Shown here: positions 54,255-63,551 of the stretch, in pieces | Position numbering within the stretch: the stretch's first letter is position 1 | Layout: each line of letters starts with the position of its first letter | Assembly (NCBI RefSeq): GCF_000773975.1 | Contig: NZ_JRUQ01000041.1 | Location: 1-64,000, forward strand | DNA: 64,000 nt | Direction of reading: 5' to 3' | From: Erwinia typographi | GTDB lineage: Bacteria > Pseudomonadota > Gammaproteobacteria > Enterobacterales > Enterobacteriaceae | Position numbers and translations under genes: made by a program | Notes under the pieces: generated by a model | What the model was told of the DNA's origin: nothing | Seen by the model: the letters and a program-made list of their open reading frames with translations, nothing else | Database searches by the model: none

Positions 54255-54731
54255 ATGACAACTATCTCAATGAAGCTGCTGCCGGGTGTGGCGCTTGAAG
54301 AGCCTGAAATGGCGTTTGGCGAACCCTGGCAAGCGGAAGCCTTTGCCACGACTTTGCAGCTGTCGCAGAACGGCGCGTTTACCTGGAGCGAGTGGGTCAA
54401 CACATTTTCTGGCGTGATTAGTGAACAGCCGCAGCGTAGGGATGAAAGCATCGGGGACGCCTATTACCGACAGTGGCTCACTGCGCTGGAAATCGTGCTG
54501 AAGGAAAAAGCGCTATTGGATGAGCAGGATGTGGAGGCACGGCAGGCGCTCTGGCATCTGGCTTACCTGAACACGCCGCATGGACAACCGGTGTTGTTGC
54601 AGCGGGTCGCGCACATTGTCGATCCCTGCATGGCTCTGAAAGGGGTGGAGGAGGCTCATCCTCACCACCATCATCATCACCATCATGGCCTGTCGCCGGT
54701 GCCGATAGCCGTGGATGCCGGGATTCAATGA
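54255..54731 (+). CDS. Nitrile hydratase accessory (activator) protein with His-rich tail
   Basis: A 158-residue protein related to nitrile hydratase activators (P14K/NhlE type) and to the beta N-terminal fold: EEPEMAFGEPWQAEAFATTLQLSQNGAFTWSEWVNTF, then YYRQWLTALEIVLKEKAL. It ends in HPHHHHHHHHG, nine His in ten residues, before a short tail. That tail is a likely cobalt store or delivery site. ATG 54255 has GAGGAG upstream; a longer frame from 54153 runs inside the beta gene. It precedes a Ni/Co permease gene. Confidence 0.85.
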   Translation: MTTISMKLLPGVALEEPEMAFGEPWQAEAFATTLQLSQNGAFTWSEWVNTFSGVISEQPQRRDESIGDAYYRQWLTALEIVLKEKALLDEQDVEARQALWHLAYLNTPHGQPVLLQRVAHIVDPCMALKGVEEAHPHHHHHHHHGLSPVPIAVDAGIQ

Positions 54732-54797
54732 CGTTCGATGCCGCTATGGACGGCGGCTCAACGGCCGTGTCGTTAACTTTTGATGCAGGTGAAGCAG

Positions 54798-55841
54798 ATG
54801 AATATAATCAATCCCCCCGCGGTACCTTATTCCGGTCGCATGAAAGGGCTGTGTTTCGGTATTGTCACGATAAACCTTCTGGCCTGGTGCTGGGCATATT
54901 TTGAATTCGGCTCCCAGCCTGCGTTGATGGGGACCGCGTTACTGGCCTATATGTTCGGCTTACGCCATGCCGTGGACGCCGATCATATCGCTGCCATTGA
55001 TAATGCCACCCGTAAACTGTTGCAGGAGAACCAATCGGCTGAATGCGCTGGCGCTTTCTTCTCCCTTGGGCATGCCTCGGTCGTCATCATCAGCTGCCTG
55101 TTTGTCGCCTTAACCGCCAGCGCACTGGATAAGGCGCTGGGCGACGCGAAGGAAATCGGCGGACTGATCAGTACGATGGTGTCAGCAGGATTTATGCTGA
55201 TCCTGGCGTTCGCCAACCTGGCCATCCTGGTTTCAGTATGGAAAACATTCCGCCAGGCCAAAAAGAGCGGCACCCTCATTTCAGAAGACCTGGATATATT
55301 AATGAATAAACGCGGCATTCTGGCCCGGTTATTCCGCCCCTTGTTCCGGTTAGTTTCACGCAGCTGGCACTTATTTCCCATCGGTTTTCTCTTCGGAATT
55401 GGTTTTGATACCGCAACCGAGATCGCGTTATTTGGTTTGTCCTCAGCACAAGCGGTTGGCGGTATTTCCTTCTCCAGCATCATGGTAATGCCCGCGCTTT
55501 TTACCGCCGGGATGTTATTAGTCGATACGCTGGACGGGATTTTAATGGTAAGAGTCTATCGCTGGGCATTCGTGCGGCCGATCCGAAAACTGTATTACAA
55601 CCTCTCAATTACCCTGATGTCCGTTGTCGTAGCGTTCTTTATTGGAGGAATCGAAGTGCTTAGTTTGCTGTCGGAAAAAATGTCCTTTACCGGGACTTTC
55701 TGGCAAGACATCCAGGCGCTTACGGAACACTTTAATACGCTGGGTTACGTCATCATTGCGCTCTTCCTGCTCTGTTGGGGTATTTCCGCCGTCATTTATC
55801 GTCTGCAAGGTTACGACGAGATTGACATAAAATTTGAATAG
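54798..55841 (+). CDS. NiCoT-family nickel/cobalt permease
   Basis: A 347-residue inner-membrane metal importer with about eight segments. Signatures: RHAVDADHIAAIDNATR in helix 2 (metal site), FFSLGHASVVI, GIGFDTATEIALFG and GMLLVDTLDG. NhlF next to nitrile hydratase in Rhodococcus is the classic homologue and imports cobalt. ATG 54798 follows AGGTGA at good spacing; ATG 54783 and TTG 54780 are in frame alternatives. It should supply Co for the alpha subunit. Confidence 0.9.
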   Translation: MNIINPPAVPYSGRMKGLCFGIVTINLLAWCWAYFEFGSQPALMGTALLAYMFGLRHAVDADHIAAIDNATRKLLQENQSAECAGAFFSLGHASVVIISCLFVALTASALDKALGDAKEIGGLISTMVSAGFMLILAFANLAILVSVWKTFRQAKKSGTLISEDLDILMNKRGILARLFRPLFRLVSRSWHLFPIGFLFGIGFDTATEIALFGLSSAQAVGGISFSSIMVMPALFTAGMLLVDTLDGILMVRVYRWAFVRPIRKLYYNLSITLMSVVVAFFIGGIEVLSLLSEKMSFTGTFWQDIQALTEHFNTLGYVIIALFLLCWGISAVIYRLQGYDEIDIKFE

Positions 55842-55909
55842 CTGCCGCGAGGCAGCCCATCAGATAACGGGTAGCTCCGCGTTCTCCCTTATTTAAAGGA
55901 TGCTCGGTT

Positions 55910-56923
55910 ATGAATTCTCTATCGCAGAGTCTTGGTCACAAGACCATGGGCTCCCTTCGGCCTGAAAAAAGAGGTTTTTTCGCCCTCAACGGCGCTGTGC
56001 TGGCCGTAATAGTTTATCTGCTGATGTATTTTCTGTACGGCTGGTCAGAGCCGGACGCATTCAGCGCTTATTCAGTGACTAACCTGATGAATAATGCGGC
56101 TCCCCTGGCGCTGGCGGCGGCGGGGCAGACCTTAGTTGTGCTGTCAAAAGGCTTCGACTTATCGCTGGTTGGGGTTATTTCGATAGCCAACGTGCTGACG
56201 GCGGTTTTCCCGTTCGAGGGACCGCTCGGCGCCTGTCTGAGTCTGGGGATGTGCATTGGCGTGGGGGCGCTGATTGGGCTGATAAATGGTTATCTGATTG
56301 CCTGGCATGGCATTCAGAGCATTGCTGCGACGCTTGGCACCATGATTGTTAGCCAGGGCATCGCACTGTTATTGCTGCCGGTTCCGGGCGGCAGCGTGTC
56401 GGAGTTTATCAGCGATACGCTCACCGATTCACTGTGGCAGGTCCTGCCGATTTCAGGCCTGTTTCTGACGGTATTCGCACTCATCTGGCTGGTCATAAAG
56501 CGTACGGATACCGGCACGGCTATCTATGCTATCGGTGCGGATGAAACGGCTGCGGCGCTGTCGGGGATACCGGTGCGCTGGACGCGCTGTAAGGCTTTTA
56601 TTTTGGCGGGATGTTTCTATGGCGCGGCGGGTTTTATGCTCAGCGCGCAAACCTCAACAGGCGATCCAAATTCAGGCCAGCCGTTCCTGCTCCTCTCATT
56701 CGCTGCGGTGGCGTTAGGCGGCACCAGTCTCAGTGGCGGGCGCGGTGGAGCCTTTGGCTCAATGGTCGGGGCAGCGGTGCTACTCCTGATGCAAAAAATG
56801 TTGTTTGCACTCGGCGTGTCCTCTTTCTATATCGGCTTTTTCCAGGGCGTGCTGCTGATCGTCTCAATTATCTGTAGTCGCCTGCTTAATAAAGGCACTG
56901 CCGTGAAAGGATCGTCATCATGA
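55910..56923 (+). CDS. Ribose-type ABC transporter permease 1
   Basis: A 337-residue BPD_transp_2 permease of the RbsC type with about ten hydrophobic segments. LVVLSKGFDLSLVGVISIANV is the helix-2/3 signature (GGIDLSVG in relatives) and AVALGGTSLSGGRGGAFGSMVGAA is the C-terminal one. It starts 68 bp after the NiCoT gene (short hairpin CTGCC-GCGA-GGCAG between) and its stop overlaps the next permease by ATGA. Confidence 0.87.
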   Translation: MNSLSQSLGHKTMGSLRPEKRGFFALNGAVLAVIVYLLMYFLYGWSEPDAFSAYSVTNLMNNAAPLALAAAGQTLVVLSKGFDLSLVGVISIANVLTAVFPFEGPLGACLSLGMCIGVGALIGLINGYLIAWHGIQSIAATLGTMIVSQGIALLLLPVPGGSVSEFISDTLTDSLWQVLPISGLFLTVFALIWLVIKRTDTGTAIYAIGADETAAALSGIPVRWTRCKAFILAGCFYGAAGFMLSAQTSTGDPNSGQPFLLLSFAAVALGGTSLSGGRGGAFGSMVGAAVLLLMQKMLFALGVSSFYIGFFQGVLLIVSIICSRLLNKGTAVKGSSS

Positions 56924-57957
56924 ACAAATCCATTCTGACCAACGGTGATATCGCCAGACCGGATCGGCGAAGCGGGAGCCGGCTGGACGCCGATCTGATT
57001 GCCCCGGTATTGCTGCTGGTTCTCACGGTAGCGATGATCCTCGCATCAGGGCTGATAAGTCCGGCATTAGGTTCCTGGTCTCAGGTGATGATGATTTTTA
57101 CCCTCGCTTCCTTTTTGCTGGTGGTGGCATTTGGTCAGGGGTTGGTCATCCTGTCTGGCGGGATGGATCTGTCCGTTGCCTCACTCTTTATGTACGGCGG
57201 AGTGATGACGGCCGGAATGATCGGCAGCAGCGGGGAAAACACGCTGTGGATGTTTCCCTTTATTCTGCTGTCCGCCGCAGGGATTGGCGCTGTGAGCGGC
57301 ATCGGCATTACCTTCCTGCGTATTCCTCCCTTCATCATGACGATGGGGTCCGGCATCATCGTCGGGTCACTGGCTCTGGGGGCAACGTCCGGCAGCACGC
57401 TGGGTTCCTCACCGCCGATGCTGTCAACGCTGGTGAAGGGCAGCTGGCTTGGTGTTCCCTGTATTCTGCTGTTTTTTATCGTTTTTAGCCTGATTGCACT
57501 GTTAATCCAGGGGCGGACCCTGTTTGGGCGCTATCTGTACGCGCTTGGCGGTAACGCTCGGGCAGCAGGGATTAGCGGCATTCCGGTAAGTAAGATAACG
57601 ATTGTCGCCTATGCGCTCAGCGGCCTGTGCGCCGCGCTGGGCGGCGCGCTGCTGACCGGCTACTCGGATGGCGCCACGTTAAGGATGGGCGATCCCTATT
57701 TGCTGCCGTCCATTGCTGCCGTGGTGGTGGGCGGATCGTCGATTCTTGGCGGAAAGGGGAAATTTATTGGCACGCTGGCTGGAACCTTATTTTTGACTAC
57801 GGTCGATTCAATGATCGCCGCGACGGGATTAGACCAGGGATGGCGATTGATTGTTTCAGGGCTGATTATCCTGGTGGCGTTGTTATTCCAGTCGGGATCA
57901 ATTAATTCAATATTAATTCTCTCAAAAAGAGTAGGTGATTTTTCAAAACGCCAGTAA
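56920..57957 (+). CDS. Ribose-type ABC transporter permease 2
   Basis: A 345-residue permease paralogous to the preceding one: VILSGGMDLSVASLFMYGGV and AAVVVGGSSILGGKGKFIGTLAGT. The ATGA overlap with permease 1 indicates coupling. Two different permease genes imply a heterodimeric membrane pore. Confidence 0.87.
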   Translation: MNKSILTNGDIARPDRRSGSRLDADLIAPVLLLVLTVAMILASGLISPALGSWSQVMMIFTLASFLLVVAFGQGLVILSGGMDLSVASLFMYGGVMTAGMIGSSGENTLWMFPFILLSAAGIGAVSGIGITFLRIPPFIMTMGSGIIVGSLALGATSGSTLGSSPPMLSTLVKGSWLGVPCILLFFIVFSLIALLIQGRTLFGRYLYALGGNARAAGISGIPVSKITIVAYALSGLCAALGGALLTGYSDGATLRMGDPYLLPSIAAVVVGGSSILGGKGKFIGTLAGTLFLTTVDSMIAATGLDQGWRLIVSGLIILVALLFQSGSINSILILSKRVGDFSKRQ

Positions 57958-57993
57958 CACTTAACATCTAACTTCACTTTATCTGGAGTCATC

Positions 57994-59217
57994 ATGTCTT
58001 TATTAAAGCATTTTAAGAAATGCGCGGTTTCGGCCGTCGCAATCATGGCTGCGCTCTGTTTCGCTGCTAATGTCAATGCCGAGGAACAGCCAAAAAAATA
58101 TAAAATATTTTTAAGCTTAAGCTACAGTGGAAATAACTGGATGAGCGAGACGGCGAATATTATTAAGTCGCTGGCAAAAACGCCGCCCTATGACAAAATG
58201 GTGGACCTGACCGAGGTTATTTCCGGTACTGACCCACAGGCTCAAATATCTGCTTATGAAAGTATGATCGCCAGTAAGGCCGATGGGATTATTAGCTTCC
58301 CTATTTCGCCTACGGCTTTAAATCGAGTGGTCCGTCGCGGCTGTAGCCAGGGCGTAAAGTTCTTTATGTTTGATTCCACGGTGACGGAAAAATGTGCTTA
58401 TAACATTAGCTATATTTCGGCTGGCGCCGGAGAAAATATGGCCCAGGAGTTGGTCAATGAATTAGGCGGCAAGGGTAAGATTTTCATGAACCGCGGGGTG
58501 CCGGGCACGTCGGTGGATAAACGTCATTACGACGGTGCAATGCATATCTTTAAACAATACCCTGACATCCAGATTGTCTCCGAGTTTTACGGCTACTGGG
58601 ACGATCGTATCAGCCAGCGTGAAACGGCTAAAGCACTGGTCGCCCATCCTGACGTGAACGGCATTTGGTCCGAGCTGGGCGAGGCGGGAGTGCTGAACGC
58701 CGTTGCGGATCGTAAAGGAAAAATGATCCCTATCATGGGCGAGAACATGAACGGCTTCAGATTGGGCTTCTTAAACAGTGATTATCGTCAACGTGGGCTA
58801 AGTGGCGTATCGGCGGGTTCTCCTCCGGCGACGGCAGGCTATGCCTTTAAGTTGATGATGGAAGTGCTGACGGGAAAACGTAATCTGCCGCCAACCAACA
58901 TTGAATATCCCCTTCCCTGGGTGACGGCCGATCAAATGAAGCTGTGTAAAGACGGAAAAATCACCGATGGATGCAACGTCTTCCCGGGCAACATGGTACC
59001 AGAGGGCTTCTCTGCGGAAATTTATCATCCTGTTTATCTGCCAGAAATCTCGTTAGATTCGGCGCTGAAAGGCATCCCCACGCCGGGGACGACTATTCAG
59101 CCGCTGCCGGAGCAGATTGTTAAAGCCGCTGACGAACCCGGTATCAACTGCGACCGCTGTCAGGCCGCGCCCGATCAGTACAAACTGACCAAAGTCACGC
59201 CGACCGTGAAACCGTAA
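57994..59217 (+). CDS. Periplasmic sugar-type binding protein
   Basis: A 407-residue RbsB-like receptor, longer than the usual 300 because of a C-terminal extension containing CDRCQ. A signal peptide (SAVAIMAALCFAANVNA) ends near AEE. The first strand is KIFLSLSYSGNNWMSETANI; SKADGIISFPISPTALNRVVRRG and GVPGTSVDKRHYDG contact ligand in relatives. GENMNGFRLGF supplies the second-lobe contact. It probably feeds the two permeases and the ATPase at 59273. Confidence 0.83.
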   Translation: MSLLKHFKKCAVSAVAIMAALCFAANVNAEEQPKKYKIFLSLSYSGNNWMSETANIIKSLAKTPPYDKMVDLTEVISGTDPQAQISAYESMIASKADGIISFPISPTALNRVVRRGCSQGVKFFMFDSTVTEKCAYNISYISAGAGENMAQELVNELGGKGKIFMNRGVPGTSVDKRHYDGAMHIFKQYPDIQIVSEFYGYWDDRISQRETAKALVAHPDVNGIWSELGEAGVLNAVADRKGKMIPIMGENMNGFRLGFLNSDYRQRGLSGVSAGSPPATAGYAFKLMMEVLTGKRNLPPTNIEYPLPWVTADQMKLCKDGKITDGCNVFPGNMVPEGFSAEIYHPVYLPEISLDSALKGIPTPGTTIQPLPEQIVKAADEPGINCDRCQAAPDQYKLTKVTPTVKP

Positions 59218-59272
59218 TCTTGCCAGAAGAGAGCCCGATGGTCAGCAGTCATCGGGCCACAGGAGTCGCGCT

Positions 59273-60805
59273 ATGCAACACGCCATGTCTAAAGAGATCC
59301 AACTTTTAGCCGTAGCCAAATCATACGGTCCTACCGTCGCGTTGGAAAAAGTCACGATGACTTTACAGCCTGGTCAGGTACAAGCCATTTTGGGTGAAAA
59401 CGGGGCAGGAAAATCGACGCTGGTGAAAATTCTCTCCGGCGTGGTTTCGCCTGATAGCGGTAGCATGACCATGGACGGGGAAATTTATGCTCCCCGCTCG
59501 CTCCACCATGCCCGCATGCTTGGCGTCAGCACGGCGTTTCAGGAACTCAGTCTGCTGCCCAATCTAAGCGTGGCGCAGAATTTTTTTCTGCCGCACGCGC
59601 TTAAAAATACGCTTGGTATGCCAGCAAAAAAACGCATGCAGCAGCAGACGGAAGCGATTCTCCACAACCACGATGTGTTCGATATAGCGCCTGACATTGC
59701 GGTAGAGAACCTTTCGCTTGCCGCACGACAGCGGGTTGAGATCGTGCGGGCGATGCATCTGAATCCCAAATTACTGATTCTGGATGAACCGACCGGCGCT
59801 CTGGCGGACGTAGACTGGCTGTTTCGTTTGGTGCATCGCTTGACCGCGCTTGGCTCCTCGGTACTCTACATCTCTCATCGTCTGGCCGAAATCCGTGAAA
59901 TAGCCAGCCATGCCACGGTACTGCGCAGCGGCAAAAGTATCGATACGGTAAATCTGCAACAGGTGACCAATGACGATATTTTCGCCCTGATGGTGGGGCG
60001 GCGAGCCGGTCAGGCCACTCAGGCGCACAGCCGCGAGTTGCCGACCACGCGCAATCAACGACTGGTCACCAATGATTTATGCGGCGTAGCCTTTCAGGAC
60101 GTTTCTTTTGAACTGCACGACGGTGAAATTCTGGGGGTGGCGGCGCTGGAGGGGCAGGGGCAACGCGAACTCTTTCGCTCTCTGGCCGGACTGATGCCGG
60201 CGAGCGCCGGACAAATGGTTCTACAGGGGAAGGTGGTCACCTTGCGTAATCCTCGTGAAGCGCTGAGTGCGCACAGTGGTATCGCATTTGTCCCTGAAGA
60301 TCGTAAAAGTGAAGGCATTTTCCCTTCACTTTCCACCGCCGCCAATGTAACGCCTTCAGTACTCTCGCGTTTTACCCGGCTTGGTATGGTCAACAGAGAA
60401 AAGGAGAGGGTAGCCATTTCCAGCGTGGCGCAGCAGGTGGAATTGAGCCAGCGCTACCTCAACTTCAAAATTGGCGCGCTCTCGGGCGGTAATCAGCAAA
60501 AAGCGCTGATAGCGCGGGCATTGTTGTCCGGTGCGAAAACGTTGCTCCTGTACGATCCCACTCGCGGCGTAGATGTGGGCACCAAGGAAATTATCTATCA
60601 TGCGATTCGTCAGTTTGTCGGGGACGGCGGTTCGGTACTGGTTTATTCCACCGATTTACCTGAATTACAGGCGCTGGTTGACCGCTGCCTGATTATGTAT
60701 CAGGGACGCATTGTGGATGAGCGTACTGGCGGGAATATGGATGAAAGCGAGATGGTCAGCCTGATGACCGGAAATGCGGCCCGCAGCGAGGTCGTGTCCG
60801 CTTAA
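59273..60805 (+). CDS. Two-domain sugar ABC transporter ATPase (RbsA-like)
   Basis: A 510-residue fused double ATPase. Domain 1: Walker A GENGAGKSTLVKI and Walker B LLILDEPTGAL; signature partly changed to ENLSLAARQRVEIVRAM. Domain 2: degenerate Walker A VAALEGQGQRELFRSL, with LSGGNQQKALIARALL and LLYDPTRGVD, typical of RbsA and MglA. ATG 59273 follows AGGAG. It is last in the operon and is followed by a perfect 11-bp inverted repeat. Confidence 0.9.
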   Translation: MQHAMSKEIQLLAVAKSYGPTVALEKVTMTLQPGQVQAILGENGAGKSTLVKILSGVVSPDSGSMTMDGEIYAPRSLHHARMLGVSTAFQELSLLPNLSVAQNFFLPHALKNTLGMPAKKRMQQQTEAILHNHDVFDIAPDIAVENLSLAARQRVEIVRAMHLNPKLLILDEPTGALADVDWLFRLVHRLTALGSSVLYISHRLAEIREIASHATVLRSGKSIDTVNLQQVTNDDIFALMVGRRAGQATQAHSRELPTTRNQRLVTNDLCGVAFQDVSFELHDGEILGVAALEGQGQRELFRSLAGLMPASAGQMVLQGKVVTLRNPREALSAHSGIAFVPEDRKSEGIFPSLSTAANVTPSVLSRFTRLGMVNREKERVAISSVAQQVELSQRYLNFKIGALSGGNQQKALIARALLSGAKTLLLYDPTRGVDVGTKEIIYHAIRQFVGDGGSVLVYSTDLPELQALVDRCLIMYQGRIVDERTGGNMDESEMVSLMTGNAARSEVVSA

Positions 60806-60829
60806 AAGGGATAATTTCATTGTAAGGAT

Positions 60830-60863
60830 GGTAAGGCCTCATGGTAGATGACGAGGCCTTACC
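60830..60863 (+). terminator. Perfect hairpin after the ABC operon
   Basis: GGTAAGGCCTC (60830-60840) and GAGGCCTTACC (60853-60863) form an 11-bp stem with a 12-nt loop, 25 bp after the ATPase stop. Only TTGC follows, so it lacks the T-run of a strong terminator. The stem is symmetric and could serve the convergent gene at 60908 too. Confidence 0.55.
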
Positions 60864-60907
60864 TTGCAGGCTTATTCGCCCAAGGGGGATGTCCGAATTT
60901 CTGGCCG

Positions 60908-61795
60908 TTAAGGCTGATTTTTGAAGAAATGAATCAGCGCTTCAGCGGTTTCGTCAGGCACTTCCTCAGGCAGAAAATGTCCTGCTGGCAACCCCTTTCC
61001 CACCACATGATGCGCGCGCTTACGCCATAGTTTTTCAACGTCATACAGTTTTCCTACCAGCCCTTTCGCTCCCCACAGCGCCAGCAAGGGCATGTTAATT
61101 TTTTTATCGGCATCAGCGGCATCATGCTCTAAATCGATCGTTGCTGACGCACGGTAGTCTTCACAGGTCGCATGAATACTGACCGGATCCCGGAAAGCCT
61201 GAAGGTATTCAGATACGGCTTCCTGAGAATAAACGTCGGTACCGCTTCTTCCCCACGCCGCAAGCTTACTTCTGAGATAAAAGTCAGGGTCGGCGCCGAT
61301 TAATCTTTCAGGCAATGGCGAAGGCTGTATCAAGAAAAACCAGTGGTAATATCCGGTCGCGAAATCCCGATCCGTACGAGCATACATTTCATCTGTCGGC
61401 GCTATGTCCAGTAGCGCCAGCATTTCGACGGCTTCAGGATAATCAAGGGCGGTGCGGAAGGCTACTCTGGCGCCGCGGTCATGGCCTGCCAGTAAAAAAC
61501 GACTGTAGCCCAGCTCCTGCATCAGGCTGACCTGATCTTCCGCCATCGTTCTTTTTGAATAAGTCAGATGTTTCGCATCGGAGACAGGTTTATCAGAGCG
61601 ACCATAACCCCTTAAATCGGGAGCGATCACTCTGAATCCCCGATCAACCAGCGACGGAGCCACCTTATGCCAACAGGCAGAGGTTTGTGGGTAGCCATGC
61701 AAAAGTAATACGGGTTTCCCTTCCCCTCCGATGCGTACACGCAAGGTGAGTCCGGATCGCAGCGTGATGTTTGTATCCTCAAATCCTTCAAACAT
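60908..61795 (-). CDS. Alpha/beta hydrolase of the fluoroacetate dehalogenase type
   Basis: A 295-residue alpha/beta hydrolase. Every residue known to matter in fluoroacetate dehalogenase is present: nucleophile D106 with R107 and R110 in GHDRGARV, D130 in LLDIAPT, halide pocket H151/W152 (YYHWFF), Y214 (CEDYRAS) and base H273 (AGHFLPEE). HGYPQT forms the oxyanion loop. It should hydrolyse haloacetates, or epoxides if the pocket differs. It is divergent from a LysR gene, with a perfect hairpin past its end and the ABC operon beyond. Confidence 0.82.
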   Translation of the reverse strand: MFEGFEDTNITLRSGLTLRVRIGGEGKPVLLLHGYPQTSACWHKVAPSLVDRGFRVIAPDLRGYGRSDKPVSDAKHLTYSKRTMAEDQVSLMQELGYSRFLLAGHDRGARVAFRTALDYPEAVEMLALLDIAPTDEMYARTDRDFATGYYHWFFLIQPSPLPERLIGADPDFYLRSKLAAWGRSGTDVYSQEAVSEYLQAFRDPVSIHATCEDYRASATIDLEHDAADADKKINMPLLALWGAKGLVGKLYDVEKLWRKRAHHVVGKGLPAGHFLPEEVPDETAEALIHFFKNQP

Positions 61796-61888
61796 AAAAT
61801 CACCTGAATTGACTGAATAAGGAATTGCATTCTGACATTCGATGAATATATTTGTTAAATTAATATTATATGGCTAAATTAATTTGGA

Positions 61889-62743
61889 ATGGTAATGAAT
61901 CACGCCGCCGTTTTTGAACTTGAGATCATCAATGCCTTTGTCACCGTTGCTGACTGTTCAAGCTTCACGATTGCAGCCAGACAGCTGAATCTTACTCAGT
62001 CCACTATCAGCCAGCAGATCAAACGGCTGGAAGATCGGATCGGGAAAACGCTGTTCAGACGCTCGACGCGATCGGTTGCTCTGACCGAAGACGGAGTGAT
62101 GCTGCTGGACTATGCCCGCTCCATGCTCCAGCTGGCGCAGGATGCCCATCTACGGTTGCTGACAGACAGCCGTCCCGGCCATTTATCCGTTGCAGCCAGT
62201 GATGATCTGGCCTGCCACTGGCTCCCTCCGGTATTACGGCGCTATCATCAGTGCAGTAAAAATGTTCGTCTGGAGATCCATGTCGGCATCACTGATGAGC
62301 TGCTGAAAGGCGCGGAGTCTGGGGGCTATGATGTGGTTCTCGCCAAATCTCTGGATGAAAATTCAACCGACAAGATCATTGGCGGTGATCAGTTGATCTG
62401 GGCAGGCGATCCCTGGTTAATTTCAGACAGTGATAAGCCCGTGCCCCTGGCATTGTTCCCTGATGGGTGCGTGTACCGCCGCGCTGCGCTTAATACGCTA
62501 AACAACGCAGGGCGTAAATGGGAGGTCATTGTGACCAGTCCCAGCCTCAACGCTATCCACACAGCGGTAGAATCAGGCATTGCCATTGCGCCGCTCGCTC
62601 AATGCTTTGCGGCTGGCCTGAGGGTAGAGAACAACATCAACCTTCCGGCGCTGCCGTTGGTCTGGTTCATTCTGAATGTTGCGCCTTCCGCCGTTCGCAA
62701 ACCAGAAGTCATCCGCTTTCTTGATCTCCTTGATAAATCCTGA
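61889..62743 (+). CDS. LysR-family regulator divergent from the hydrolase gene
   Basis: A 284-residue LysR-type regulator: LEIINAFVTVADCSSFTIAARQLNLTQSTISQQIKRLED (HTH about residues 10-50; TIAARQLNLTQSTISQQIKR). The ligand domain starts near GHLSVAASDDLACHWLPP. It lies 93 bp from the divergent dehalogenase-like gene and probably regulates it. ATG 61889 and ATG 61895 are both possible starts. The intervening DNA is very AT-rich. Confidence 0.85.
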   Translation: MVMNHAAVFELEIINAFVTVADCSSFTIAARQLNLTQSTISQQIKRLEDRIGKTLFRRSTRSVALTEDGVMLLDYARSMLQLAQDAHLRLLTDSRPGHLSVAASDDLACHWLPPVLRRYHQCSKNVRLEIHVGITDELLKGAESGGYDVVLAKSLDENSTDKIIGGDQLIWAGDPWLISDSDKPVPLALFPDGCVYRRAALNTLNNAGRKWEVIVTSPSLNAIHTAVESGIAIAPLAQCFAAGLRVENNINLPALPLVWFILNVAPSAVRKPEVIRFLDLLDKS

Positions 62744-62805
62744 GCGGTGCGGCGGCCACAATAAGCAGTAAAGACAGCCCATTGTGAACCGCCATGCTCG
62801 GCAGC

Positions 62806-63426
62806 TCAGTCGATGGTAGGAAGGACGAACCGTTCATTGAACGTAAGATTGACCCCCACAAGCGGTCCGCCGGTTTGCTGGAGTCGGCCGCCTTCAGCGA
62901 GAGAACCCAGATCGAGACTGTAAAAACCGAACTCCTCAATGAGGTTGCTGACCGCCTTTTTGGCGTCGGCATCATCCCCGGACACAAAAAACGCCGTCTT
63001 CCGCTTTGACGCCGAAAAATCTGCAATCCAGGATACTGGAACGGTATTAAATGCCTTAACGACTTTCGCTCCGGGGGCGAGATCGGCAACGATCTCGCTC
63101 GACGTCCGGCCGGTTATGTCACCTAGCGCCAAAGGCTCAATGCTGGCAATGCGGTTGGTTGTATCCACGAGGACCCGGCCTCTCCAGTCGCCTACCGAAA
63201 ACAATGCCGCCTGTACGTGCCACCATTTGACGGCAAGCACCACGAGATCCTGCTCCGCAGCCTCTTTCGCCGTTCCGGCGGTAGCACCAGAGCCCAACTC
63301 CGCTACAAGGCCAGCGAGCGACTCAGGCCCACGCGTGTTGCTAAGGACAACCTGGTGACCGACCAACAGGGCGTGTTTGGCGATCGTTTGGGCGACGGGC
63401 CCGGCACCGATAAAGCCGATTTTCAT
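62806..63426 (-). CDS. NADP-binding F420-reductase-like oxidoreductase
   Basis: A 206-residue protein with the Rossmann motif MKIGFIGAGPVAQTIAKHAL and SNTRGPESL after beta-2, which favours NADP. The second half has VLVDTTNRIAS and VVKAFNTVPVSWIADF, typical of the NADPH-dependent F420 reductase/YqjI-like family. Enterobacteria do not use F420, so it reduces something else, perhaps a quinone or flavin. ATG 63426 has AAGGA before it; the longer frame upstream is not homologous. It is divergent from an HxlR gene. Confidence 0.8.
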   Translation of the reverse strand: MKIGFIGAGPVAQTIAKHALLVGHQVVLSNTRGPESLAGLVAELGSGATAGTAKEAAEQDLVVLAVKWWHVQAALFSVGDWRGRVLVDTTNRIASIEPLALGDITGRTSSEIVADLAPGAKVVKAFNTVPVSWIADFSASKRKTAFFVSGDDADAKKAVSNLIEEFGFYSLDLGSLAEGGRLQQTGGPLVGVNLTFNERFVLPTID

Positions 63427-63519
63427 GTCAAGTTCCTTACTTATTGAGGACGATCGTTTATGGACTACCGAGGCGGTCCTACGACCGCGCTCAACGTAGA
63501 GGCCATGTTGGGTATTTAG

Positions 63520-63534
63520 CTTGCAAAATGCAAG
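63520..63534. promoter_or_regulatory. HxlR-type operator CTTGC-N5-GCAAG, copy 1
   Basis: A 5-bp dyad with 5-bp spacer, 94 bp upstream of the oxidoreductase gene. A second copy with identical arms and spacer starts 32 bp further on. Confidence 0.65.
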
Positions 63535-63551
63535 TGAATGATGAAATTTTA

